From positions 558,001 through 622,000 of the forward strand of contig JBLDXI010000055.1 of assembly GCA_047495785.1 (NCBI GenBank): 64,000 nucleotides of DNA. The letters are read 5' to 3'. The notes under the pieces are model-generated. The model was not told the DNA's origin. It did not search any database and worked only from the letters and a program-made list of their open reading frames with translations. A program made the translations under genes and the position numbers. The DNA is from Lepidodermella squamata (lineage: Eukaryota; Gastrotricha). Positions 14,200 through 25,102 of the stretch are shown piece after piece. The stretch's first letter is position 1. The number at the start of each line of letters is the position of its first letter.

Positions 14200-15055
14200 T
14201 GCGCGCCGTGTGTGTTAAAGGTGTGGTAAATGAATCATTAGGAATCACTGTTACTATTGGCGCACATCCTTACGGTGGAGTCAATGTGACTCACATCCCC
14301 ATACGTGCACATGTTGGGGCCCAAGTCAGAAACGTGCCCGCACGCCTACAGATATACCCGAGCAGGTACGGGTAATAGCGTTTTGCCCGCCTGCGCTCGG
14401 GCCGTTTGAAATGCGTCCCTCATGCAGCGTTTATTTGTCGTCGATTTAAATAAAAAAATCCCGCATGAGTGAACACAGCTAAGCGCAGGTGTAAGCCTTG
14501 AGAACAATAGATGATGGAACGGCGCATTGTTTTCACACAGTAAAAATAACTTAGTCATCACCGATTACACAAATCATCAGTGATTATACTAACTTTCAGC
14601 GTTAAATCTCGGCAAAACTGAGTTTGCAACTGACAATTTCCGCCAAATTCCGCGATAACCCAGTAAAACAAGTCGGTTGTAAACTCGACAAATGACGGAA
14701 ACAAATGACGTTGAGCACCATTTTGAGGCCTTTCGAGGGTTTCAAGATTATATCGATCAAATTATCGATTTCTTGAATTTGATTTATTTTATTATTTTTC
14801 ATAAAAGCTAAGGCTGGCGAGCTTAAGCCTAGGCCTACGATTTTAGGCATTTTACACTTTTGTTGTCCCTTGCACATGATTAAAGCGACATAACTGCGAG
14901 ACATATTATAAAAAGAATTCCACCATAGAATTCCGTAGATTCCCCAAGAAAAACATGACCTGATTTGGATCAGGACGCCCTCTGTGGGTACCAACGGTGG
15001 GGATTGCACCACTCCCAACTTTCCTGATAGTCACGCATTTATTCCAAGCATTTCA

Positions 15056-15072
15056 ATCATTTTTAGGTCGTA
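15056..15072 (+). repeat. Dispersed 17-bp repeat, copy 2
   Basis: Exact copy of the word described at 12146. The next bases (GTATTGAATAAA) partly match copy 1. Confidence 0.5.
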
Positions 15073-15775
15073 GTATTGAATAAAAGCCACATAAAATGGT
15101 ACGGTTGGGTCGTTCTTGGCGCGGGAGCGCGGCTTCAAGCAAAAATTCAAAATTCCCTATCGTGAGCAAAATGGCTTTGCTTGAATTGCTTGTTCTTCCG
15201 CGCCACGAACGGGGTAAGGTTGGTAAAACTGATAAAATAAGAAATAAAATTTAAAAATTGAATAGGTATACATAGCAGAAGGAAAAGCCGGAAAAAGCCT
15301 GGTTTTTTTTATGATCTCTCAGCCTTCTTACAGCGTCCCAGAAGTGCCGCTACTATTTTTAAATTTGGCAACTTTATGAAGAAAATTCAACTAATTTTAT
15401 TAAATTGAACCTCTCGAGAGAATATTCCACCTTTGATCCCGATTTAACCGTAGAAATAACGAGTTTACCGGAGAAAACCCTGAAAACCACTATGGTAACC
15501 CCTACGGTGAGATGACCGGCGTTCGACTGGGAACTGGTTCAGTAATTTTCGTTATTTTACCCAGTTTTGGACCGAATTTTTCAAGACTTGTTCAATCCCA
15601 TTAACAAGAGACATACTTGATTAATATTCTCGTGATTTCTTTTCTGGCCATCAGAGGTGATTTCGTCTTTCATTTTGGAGTATTTGAACCCTTTTCCGTG
15701 TATTTTTTTGCTTGAGTTACTTATGGGCCACGCTGCACGCTAACTACAACTATTTATTCCAGAAATAAATTCGAG

Positions 15776-15792
15776 ATCATTTTTAGGTCGTA
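15776..15792 (+). repeat. Dispersed 17-bp repeat, copy 3
   Basis: Exact copy of the word described at 12146. It ends ten bases from the stop codon of the minus-strand receptor gene, so it lies in that gene's 3' untranslated region in antisense orientation. Confidence 0.5.
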
Positions 15793-15801
15793 CCAATAGA
15801 T

Positions 15802-18800
15802 TCACATAAACATCATTCGCATGAAAATGGCACAGAATGCTATCAAGTACAGCGCAGCTGCAACAATGTCCAATATTCTAATGAACGACAGTTTTCCAGG
15901 ATTTCTACCCACATGTTTCCTCTCAGCCACGTTCTCATGGCAGCAAGCAGCCAGCTGAAACACAACGCTTGCTCCACACAGCCAAATTACAGCAGTGATA
16001 GCATCAAACAGATACATCCGCTGCGATGTTTTCGGAAAAGATGACAGCGCATCACTCTCAACCAGCTTCATTGCCATCAACGAAAACAAAGAGAAAGCCG
16101 GTCTTTCAGCTGAAACCGGCGGGATGAAGTAAGAAGCCGGGAAAACCAGGCCAGTAGCGACGAACGGTGAGATTATATTCCAAACATAATATTCGGAATC
16201 TCGTTTCAAGGTCACGCTGAAGTGGACCGCACTCGTCGACATAGATTTGTAGTAGCTAGTAGACAAAGCTGTCACGTGACCCTTGTATAGCCAATCGCTA
16301 AGCGACATAGCCATTGGCCAAATAAATATGGGATCGTGAAATATCACTGAAGAATCAGGGTGATCAAGAGCGAAACTGAAAAAACACGTCTGCTTATCGT
16401 AAGGGAAATCTGCCAAGTCCAAATCGCACGATGATTTGAATGACCCAGTTTTCACCCAGTAAAAACTTATCGTTTTGTTGTCAGAATCAGCATCAATCTT
16501 CAAAGTAGCAAAAATGTCCTCTTGATAGCCATTAAAATCGCCGCGTTCGGAGTTCAGCATTCTGTGCAATGGTTTCCAAATTCGCTCGGGAGACGAAACA
16601 ACGAGTCGATACTGGCCAGACGTTGGGTCGTATGGATCCTCAGGGCAAGTTTCGATGTTCCAAATTGATAGAAACGAACCCGCAACTGTAATTGACCCTG
16701 AACTACTGTCTATTTCTACGAGTCTATCTACACCGAAAGATGGCTGGACGTATAGAGGTAAGGACGGGTCTTGAGGTGCAGGAATTTGAAACCCAGCGGC
16801 GAAATCGGTACAGTAACTCAGAATATCATCCGTGGTATTACATGAAACAGGCAGCTCAGAATAATCAACATTCAACTGATGGAATTTTTGATTCGATGAT
16901 TGCTGATATTCCTTGATTTTCCTCAAAGTTTCTCCTGAATCTGGGCTTCCATAAATAGCTGATTTAACAGGCTCAGTACTCGACTTGCTAATTGAACGGC
17001 TATCGGATCCGCACGCTCCAGTTCTGTTAAGTCATTCGATATAACATTCCAAATTCAATAAATCGAAACTTACTGATAAAATTTGGTGACAGTGGTTGCT
17101 TTTGAAGTAGTTGACGAAGTTGTTGTCGTGGTTGTCGTCGAAGTCACTAGCTTGGGTGTTGTAGAACTCGTTGCCGGATTAGTTGTCGGTACATAGGCTG
17201 TTGTGGTTTTAGACGTGGATGGAGCTGTAGTAGAGGGTGTGCTGGTGGAACTTGTTGTCGAAGTCGTCGAAGTTGAGCCAGTGGTTGTCGTTGGGGTCAG
17301 TGTACTAGTTGATACAGTGGTCGATGTTGACGAGGGTGTGGATGGAGATGATGTCGTCAGTGTTGAAGAAGTTGACGATGTCGTCGATGTACTAGATGTT
17401 GATGGGGAGGTGGAAGTTGGGGAGGTTGATGTTGTTGACGGTGTTTCAGTTGTTGTAGTGGAGCTAGAAGTCGGTGAAGTCGACGTAGTTGTTGTCGTTG
17501 ACGAGGAGGTTGAGGTTGAAGGTGTTGTGGGAGATGTTGACGGCGTCGTAGTCGTCGAAGTTGAGCTAGAGGTCGAAGTAGTGGTAGTTGTTGAAGATGA
17601 AGTTGAGGGCGTTGTTGTCGTCGTAGAAGTTGATGTCGATGGTGTTGTAGTCGTCGTAGACGTTGATGTTGAAGGCGTTGTAGTCGTCGTAGATGTTGAT
17701 GTCGATGGTGTTGTAGTCGTAGAAGTCGATGTTGATGGGGTTGTAGTCGTCGTAGAAGTTGATGTTGAAGGCGTTGTAGTTGTCGTAGTGGTGGTCGTAC
17801 TTGTTGTAGTCGTTGACGTCGTCGTTGTTTGCGCGCAGTCCCAAACTTTGACCGAATAAACGTCCAATGTCTGCTGGGCCCCAGTGTAAACGCTGTTACA
17901 AGCAATCATACCGAGAGATATGTTGCTGCCGAAAGCGGCTTGAAGCGACGATGCCGGCATGACTATTCCCGTCATTGCTCGCATGCATGCATTCGTTCCG
18001 AACTTGCAAACATTTATCGAGAATGTGTTATTTCGAACACGCCATTGCCAAACAGTGACAGATGACACGTAGGAATCAACCCACATTTGCGTAACATTAG
18101 GCCAGTACCAATCCATGTCCGTATTGTAACCCCACCATTTTCCACCATTTGGAGCAGCCAGGAAAGGAATCATTACACCATCATTATAATACGGCTGAAC
18201 AAAGATAGTCATACCTGGTAAAACAAACTATACAGTAAAAACACGTAAAGGAAGTACCTATCTAAAAATACCAATATGGCTTGCTCTGTTCACGCCGTAT
18301 TCATAGCCGGATGACTGTGCGGGGTAGAAATTAGAGGGCGGAGATGTTCGATAGATTCCAGCCTGGTTAGAGACAATTATTCCGAAGCCATATGGCCACG
18401 TACTATCACCATCGAATATTCCAGAGTCAACCACGGTTTCGAAGTAAAAGTTTCCCAGTGTGAATGGCTGCAAAAAAAAGAACTATTAATTTACTAATTT
18501 AATATATGATTGATTTTACAGCTTTCGTCCACATCGTACTGCTACGCTCGGGTACTTTCGACAGCAGTCGAACGGCTCCACTTGGTCTTCCGGTCACATT
18601 CAAGTCAGATGGATAGTAGTAATCCCAAAGGGATATATCAGATGATTGCTGATAGCTGTATTGGGGTTGCAAAATGCCACCCGGGCACATCAACTCCGTA
18701 GGGGTAACCTAATCTTTCGACATTGAAAAGGTTGAGGTGAATTACGTAATACCTACCACAGGTACAGCTGTCGTAGTAGGATTTGGGTCGCAGTCCCACA

Positions 18801-19802
18801 CGTCAACAGTATAAATGTCCACATAGCCACCAGCGCTTCCACTAGCAGCAATTATTCCTGTAAAATTAATTATCAGATCAAGGTGTTTAATTCAGCCGTT
18901 ATTGTTCTGTTTTAACCCATTGATAAATCATTTGGGTAAAATGCTCCCATTAGCGTGTTTGACATTGCGACACTGCTGAGTGTTCTGTTGCAGGTTGATG
19001 TGTTAAACACGCAAACATCAACTGTCAGCACATTTTTGGCCACGCGAATCTTCCACGTCGATCTTTGTTGAAAGTAAGTTGTTCGAAACGTCGACGTGCC
19101 CGTCCAGCAGAAGTCGACGCTACCGCAGTTGGCGTACCACTTCGTTGGATTAGGGTTTGGAGTGATCAAGTTACCAGACACATATTGGTAAGGCCCCATC
19201 AATATCGTGAAGCCTGAAGAAATTATTTCAATTTAACCCTCCTCAATTGTTAGTATCCCTTACCTATGTGTTTGACTCGACGAACGCCGTAGGTATAAGC
19301 GGCATTTTGGGTTAAAAACCCACTGGCGGGGCGAACTATACCAGCCTGGTTTGAGAAAATGAGCCCGAAGCCAAACGGAGCAGCACCAGGGTATACACCC
19401 ATATTAGCCGTAAGTTCCACGTAGAAGTCATTCAGAGTGAAAAACTAAACCAGAAAAATGTGAATTTCGCGTTAATAATGATAATTTTAGGTTCTCACTG
19501 CTTTAGTCCACATTGCTCCATCTTGATTTGTACTCTCTGATATTAACCTGGTGGTTCCAGGATTTTGAGACGCGCGATTCATTCCGTTGTAGATGTAGTA
19601 ATCCCAAGCTGTTGTCAGGTTGGTCGGCGTCTGATAGGAATATCCTGGCTGGTAGACGCCGCCAGAGCATACCTGAGGATAAGCTTCGCGAAGCAAAGCG
19701 TAACCTTTTACAGGGAAAATTCAGTTCAACTAGATAATTATCGAGAAAACCCATTGTAAACTTACCAAAAAAGATTAGTGATAGAAAATTTCTGGTGTTC
19801 AT
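15802..19802 (-). CDS. Lectin-like / mucin-like / Cys-loop receptor fusion, gene A
   Basis: Nine exons (high to low): 19802-19766, 19704-19499, 19444-19264, 19213-18917, 18857-18757, 18708-18520, 18467-18272, 18214-17074 and 17023-15802. All junctions hold frame; 1189 residues. A signal peptide (MNTRNFLSLIFFG) is followed by two lectin-like modules (about 25-275 and 276-530). Each has RLIS..MWTKA, FTLxxFYxE, G-x-G-x-I-x-SNQAGI, HIG and a closing VWDC, recalling ConA-like beta-sandwiches. A Ser/Thr/Pro linker of about 240 residues follows. The rest is a pentameric-channel subunit. It has a 13-residue Cys-loop (near 980), the YFIPP / ERPAFSL entry to M2 with Glu at the cation-selectivity position, and M1-M4 with a very short M3-M4 loop. 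No vicinal Cys pair is seen, so it is not an acetylcholine alpha-type subunit. The 50-bp intron 17024-17073 joins linker to receptor. Alternative: two separate genes, less likely because no start, signal peptide or promoter is seen in between. Confidence 0.85.
17075..17829 (-). repeat. Ser/Thr/Pro tandem-repeat coding region (mucin-like stalk)
   Basis: Imperfect repeats of a roughly ten-residue unit of the type PSTSTSTTTT make up about 240 residues of gene A between the second lectin-like module and the receptor. The codons are mostly ACT/ACC/ACG/ACA and TCA/TCG/TCC. Such sequence is typically O-glycosylated and extended. The antisense frames are open only because of this repetitive composition. 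Confidence 0.85.
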
Positions 19803-20253
19803 CTTTCGATGAGGTGTCGAGAGGAAGTAAACTGACGAAACTGTCAATTCAAAAAAGCTTGTATAAAACCCAGCATCGAAAACAACTTCCGAGCTTTCAT
19901 GCTACATCAATTTTTCATGAAGCAATAATGCGAACATGGGATGAAAGGATGAAATTGCTTTCAACATGCTTGAAAGCCGTTTAAGGCACTAGAAGTAGTA
20001 CGCCTTTTCGCTGAAAATCGATGCGTCCGTTTTCTCGGCTACTTCCAAACCAATCTCTTATATAAAAAAATTTATATCTCGACCTTAAATGTTTACTCAA
20101 AATAATATTTTCACTATCAATATTTACATGAGGAATTAGGGCTGATAATTCATTGGTAAATAGAGGGGTTAGGGGTTCATAGGTATTGGGGTGATCAACT
20201 TCATAGTTTTCAATCAAAAACAGTGAAATCTTTCATATTCCTGAATCACAAAT
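19803..20253. other. Spacer between receptor genes A and B
   Basis: This spacer holds the promoter of gene A and the 3' end of gene B, both on the minus strand. A minus-strand TATAAA at 20071-20076 lies about 270 bases upstream of the gene A start codon; its role is uncertain. No coding sequence was seen. Confidence 0.4.
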
Positions 20254-23200
20254 TTAGCGATTCAGCAGTGCTGCCTTCATCAGATAAGCCAGATAACCAT
20301 TCAGGGCGAAAAAGACAGTCAGGCACAGGACGCCGCTGATGACGTCGAAAACTCGCACAGAACTGCATTTACCGCACTTATTGCCCAGGGTTGACGAACT
20401 TGCAGCAACCATTTCATGGCAACAGGTCACTAATTGATACAAAGTGCAAACACCACATAGCCAGAAGATAGCCATCGAGTAGTCAAACGCTAGAGTACGT
20501 TGAGTTGTTTTCATTAAGGCAGCGCCGTTGTCAACAACAATCGAATGTGCATAGCCGTTAGCTAAAAGCAACAAGACCGAAAAAGTAGGTCGTTCTGTCA
20601 TTATCGGCGGCAGAAAAAACGAAGCTGCCTGAGCGAGTAAAAGAATAGACGAAGGCAGCATCGAATCCACCACCACGCTGACAGGGTTGCGTTTGATCGT
20701 AAAACTGAAAAACACAGCACTTGCCGGTTTACCACTATAGTAAAGACTCGATGATATCGACGCTCCGCCTTTCAGCCGCCAATCATCACGTGAGTCGTTC
20801 TGAAACAAAATCACTTTGGGGTCGAGAAACTTCACCAACGACATTGGGTGTTTGAAGTTAAAACCAATCACGCAAGTTTGAGTATCGAAAGGGTACATTG
20901 AGGTGGAATTTGAATCGCAAGTTGCTGAGTAATTCCCCTCAACTTGCCTGATGAAACTGAGCGATCGGTAGCCTGAATCTTCATCATTGATTGTCGTAGC
21001 AGAAATAACATCCGAATAGGTTGAATTGTTCGAATAAACTGGCTGATATCCAGGGACCCATACGTCGCTAGCTGAAGATATCGGCAATTGCTCAAGTACT
21101 GGCGGGCAAAAGTCTGTTGGGTCGATCTCGCAGGTAGTTACGTACCAAGATAATTGCAGGGTCCCGTAAACAGATGATTGCCCTTCTTCCGGCTCAATTT
21201 GCAACAGTCGATCTATTGCGAAGGTTGTTTTAACAAGAAGCGGATCGTCTGTTCCAACTTCGGAAAACATTGGTCCTGAAGAATCTGGGGCGATGCTTTC
21301 GCAAAGAATCGTCAGTTGGCTAGCCGTAAGGTAATGGACCGGAAGATTCTGGGTAGTAGCAGTATTAAGCTCGCCAAGCATCCTCTGAGAAGACGAGTTT
21401 TGGGATTCTGCAATCTTTTTCAGGCATGAGCTCATATCTATTAAAGGAACGATTTACTTAAGTTTCTGAAACATTAAACATTAAACAAACCTGCTTCTCC
21501 TCCGCCATAAAATACCTTGATGCCTCCAGGCACTGAAACCAGTGATTTTGAATTTTCGATATCATCCGGACACGTCTTATTCAAATTTAAAAATTGAGTC
21601 GTAGTCCGGCAAAGTTAAACGCCTTATACCTGTCTTTGGGGCAGGCCATTCGGGCCTAAATAGGGGCGAGTTGTTGCTGCTGTGGTTGACTTGGTCTAAG
21701 AAATTTCAATCAATTTTCAAAAATTTGCAGAAAATGATTAATGTTACCGTCGTAGATCTCGCTGAAGTCTAAGCATCAAAAATGTAAATATTTTACTTTT
21801 TGGATAGAAAATGGAGAATAAATTACGGTTGTCGGGACATTTTTTGTCGTTGTTGGCTGTTGGGTTACCAAGTTAGCTGATGTAGTAGCCCTGCTGGTTG
21901 ATGATTGAGAGGTGGTAGACGATTGGGTTGCCGTTGATGACGAGGTGGAAGTCGTTGGCAACGCGCAATCCCATACATTTACCGAATAAATGTCCACAAA
22001 ACTCACGGCCGTAGTATCAGCACCGTCGTTCGAGCCAACAACACCTAAGACCATATTGTTTCCACCGAAAGCGGTAAGCAAGTCGCTAGGTAAGGCCGTT
22101 CGGTTGAAAACCCGCGAGCAGTAGTTCGTTCCGAACTGGCAAACATTTACAGAAATTGAACCCGATTGAATTCGAATCTGCCATGTTGCTTTCGAGTAGA
22201 TGAAAGCTTCCACGAAAAACTGGTCCATTTGGCTCCAGCAGAAATCAGCCGAAGAACAGTACCCGGGCCACTTGTTATCGGATGGCGTCGAAATAAAATT
22301 AACCCAGATGCTGTTGCTACTAGGCTTGACAATCAGGCCTAATCCCAGCGCGTTAGCTGTGTTTACTCCAAATCGCTGATTTGAAGCCAAAACCGACGAG
22401 TTCGGTCGAACAACTGCGTTTGAGTTCACAATTGCTAGCCCCCAGCCATAGGGCCAGTTACTAGTATCACTCATCTCTACACTTGCTTCGACATAGAAAT
22501 CATAAAACGGGAATCGCTAACAATAATGTTGTTCTATCAAATTCGCAATAAAAATCCCAATGTTTTTCATACATTTTTGGTCCACATCGCACCTGATGAT
22601 AGGACTGTTTCGGAGATGAGACGAACTGAGCCGTTATTTTGAGTGGCTAGACTCAGATTAGCAGCTGGGTAGTAATCCCAAAGAAGCAACCTATCAGCTG
22701 GACTTTGAAGAGAAAAGTTGCTCCGAAAAGAACCATTCGAACACTGCAGTTCATTGGCGATGTTCTGGGAAAATTTTAACTATGATTCGTTTGGTAAATT
22801 TCTAAACCTTAGCATACCATAGTTGCTACGGATGTCGTAGTACTCGATGTTGTTGGCGCATTGGCCGAACAATCCCAAACATCGACAGAATAAACGTCAA
22901 CGTACAAGGTAGAAGCATTATTGTTGCTTGCAACCACGCCTAGGGACATTCCAGAAACGACCCCAAATACGCTTTGCAGTGAATTCGGCATCAACCAGCC
23001 ATTGATTGGTCGTTCGCAGGTCGTCGTGTTGTAAACGCATACATCGGCGGTTAAAACTCTTCCGATAGCCGATATTTTCCAGACAATTCTGGCGTCGTAG
23101 TAGGTGGAGAAGAAATTCGGGCCGTGAGAGTAGCAAGAGTCGGCCGAGCTACAATAATCAACTAGCCATCTTGAAGCGTTTGCTTTCGTGATGAAATTAG

Positions 23201-23762
23201 CCATTATCGATTGTCGAGAAGGGTTGGCGTAGATGGTCAGACCTTCAGCCATGAATTATTATACGTTTACGGTTGTTTTTCTTACATACCTATGTGATTT
23301 GCTCTTTTGACGCCAAATTCCAAGCCTGGGGTATTGCCGAACTTGTTTGAAGGTCTAACAATGCCGTTTTGGTTTGAAATCATGATTGCGTAACCGGCAG
23401 GATACCGAAATAGAGGTCCGATTCGCATGTCGACTTCAATGTAAAAGCTGTCGAGTTTGAAGGCCTGAGAAAAATGAATCATGGAGAATTTTCTTAGCTT
23501 TTATCTAAACTCATACAGCTTTACTCCACATTGCTCCATCGATATTAAGATTTTCGGAAATCAGACGAGTTGTGCCGCTGTTTTGGGAGTAAGTTGTCAT
23601 ACCCCATGATGTGTAGTAGTCCCAGGTAGCACTAATATTCGCCGGGTCCTTGTAACCGAATTGCGGTTGATAGACACCGGCCGGGCAAAACTGGCTTTGC
23701 GCCCAAGCCAACTCAATTACAAGAAATGAAATTAAAAGCTTTGTTACTTGATCACCACCCAT
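20254..23762 (-). CDS. Lectin-like / Ser-Thr linker / Cys-loop receptor fusion, gene B
   Basis: Nine exons (high to low): 23762-23517, 23464-23290, 23242-22818, 22764-22573, 22516-21827, 21768-21748, 21695-21630, 21575-21491 and 21437-20254. All junctions hold frame; 1027 residues. A signal peptide ends near AWAQS. Two lectin-like modules with six conserved Cys each (about 25-285 and 286-550) repeat the gene A pattern. The Ser/Thr linker is short and built partly from micro-exons of 21 and 66 bp. The receptor starts near 635, with a VWVPGYQP segment matching the W-x-P of Cys-loop receptors, a Cys-loop spaced by 14 residues instead of 13, M1-M4, and Glu before M2 (TERPTFSVLLLLA). The M3-M4 loop is about 20 residues. 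It is a tandem duplicate of gene A in the same orientation. The ligand is unknown; cation selectivity is inferred. Confidence 0.83.
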
Positions 23763-25102
23763 ATTATTTTTTAAAAATCGTAAAAATCCACTCTTAAAGT
23801 TTTCCGTGTCGATTTATCGATGAATGCTTCACTGGAAGGTTCATTAATTCTTCATAGGCGAGAAAATAGCTGGCAATTCAAACTCATCCAACGCATTTTT
23901 TCGTTTCTTTCAATATTATCGATCAAGTTCCAGGTATATGGACATATGCCACATCATAAACACGAAATTTTAACATCGACTGTTTGAATAATTTTAAATT
24001 CAATGAAGATGGTGTAAAATAGTAAAAGCGAGTAATTTCATGGACGCTGAAATTCGCGGAATTGAAAAGACAACGTTAATCTGCGAATGCGACATTTAAT
24101 TTTAACTTTATGTCAAAATTCAAGCCCTTCGGCAAGACCGGCCAGCCAATTGTTTCCAACATGTCGATTAATCATTCATCTTCACCCATCGAAAATTGGG
24201 GAAAACTCAGGTTAATCTGAATCCTAGCCTTATGAAACTCTTCTTTCGATTTATTATAAATCATGAATCGTAAGTAAGGAAAATTATATTACACCACAGC
24301 GCAAGTCCCATATTGATAAGAATGAGCTGCATTTCATATTTTAATATCCGGCACGGTACGGCTTGTCAGGCAGCAGCAGCCTGTATTGTGAATAGCTGCG
24401 TTTTTTCGCCCTTTTATCGATCGAACCGGTAGCTAACTAACTATAAAGCTACCTATTTCATTGGAGTGATAGACACGCAGCAAAATGATGTGTATAATAT
24501 ATATAGTTCTAATGTTATAAGTGAGTAATTTTTCTAATGACTCAGTTCATAGTTCATTAGGGGTTAGTTGCTTTTGCTTACCTGCCATAGCGCTGATATA
24601 ATTTACATCTGCGCGTTTATCAATGTGTACAGCTTTGAACTTTTTGCACCTTGGCTATACGGCTTTCATGTCCTCCTAACCTTTCCGCATAATTTGTCGT
24701 GTTTTATTCTTTAAATAATGAAACCTGAAAACTACTGCGATTCTTCCTCTGCTATTTCTCTTATCGTGTCGACAAGAACGAGCAACTCGAGCCAACAAAA
24801 ACAACACGTCGACGAATAGTGTTTACGCGCGCATTGGGTTAAAACTTCGTGCGAAGGCGTGCACAAAAATATTTAATTCCATATTTTGACCCCAAATAAG
24901 ATTTATAACAGATCGTATAGGATGCTCGATGAATCTTTTTCTGCAGCGTATGACAGCTTATACTGACAGCTCTTTAAAGGAAATTAGTTCAGTAAAGGAT
25001 ATTAGTATAAATTCCACTTATATAAAATGTTCCCTATGTATTAACCGCAACCTGAGAATTGTTAAAATTAAGCTTTTATAGATGAAGTTTTAGGTGTATA
25101 AT
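23763..25102. other. Intergenic, promoter side of receptor gene B and of TPR-RRM copy 2
   Basis: A divergent spacer of about 1.3 kb, AT-rich with scattered stops in all frames. No repeat, RNA gene or clear core promoter was recognised. Confidence 0.5.

Larger units (their letters stand above)
14200..15801. other. Intergenic region between P450 and the receptor pair, non-coding
   Basis: No convincing gene. The minus-strand frame 14602-15018 has no recognisable similarity or hydrophobic pattern. The segment contains two of the three copies of the 17-bp repeat, 720 bp apart, and could be a decayed mobile element. Confidence 0.45.

Noticed and set aside
14602-15018. 138-codon minus-strand frame in the P450-receptor spacer
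   Set aside because: No domain, signal or composition suggestive of a real protein; it overlaps a region with a dispersed repeat.
17203-17859. A 218-codon plus-strand open frame rich in Val/Asp/Glu
   Set aside because: It is the exact antisense of the Ser/Thr stalk of receptor gene A; the low-complexity codons leave all antisense frames open. It has no independent motif.
17357-17905. A 182-codon minus-strand frame rich in Arg/Gln/His
   Set aside because: It is a frame-shifted reading of the same repeat; the Ser/Thr frame continues from the lectin-like module and splices in frame to the receptor.
15802-23762. Annotating the lectin-like and Cys-loop parts as four separate genes
   Set aside because: Every intron between them keeps frame with good splice sites in both copies. 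The receptor parts lack start contexts and signal peptides of their own.
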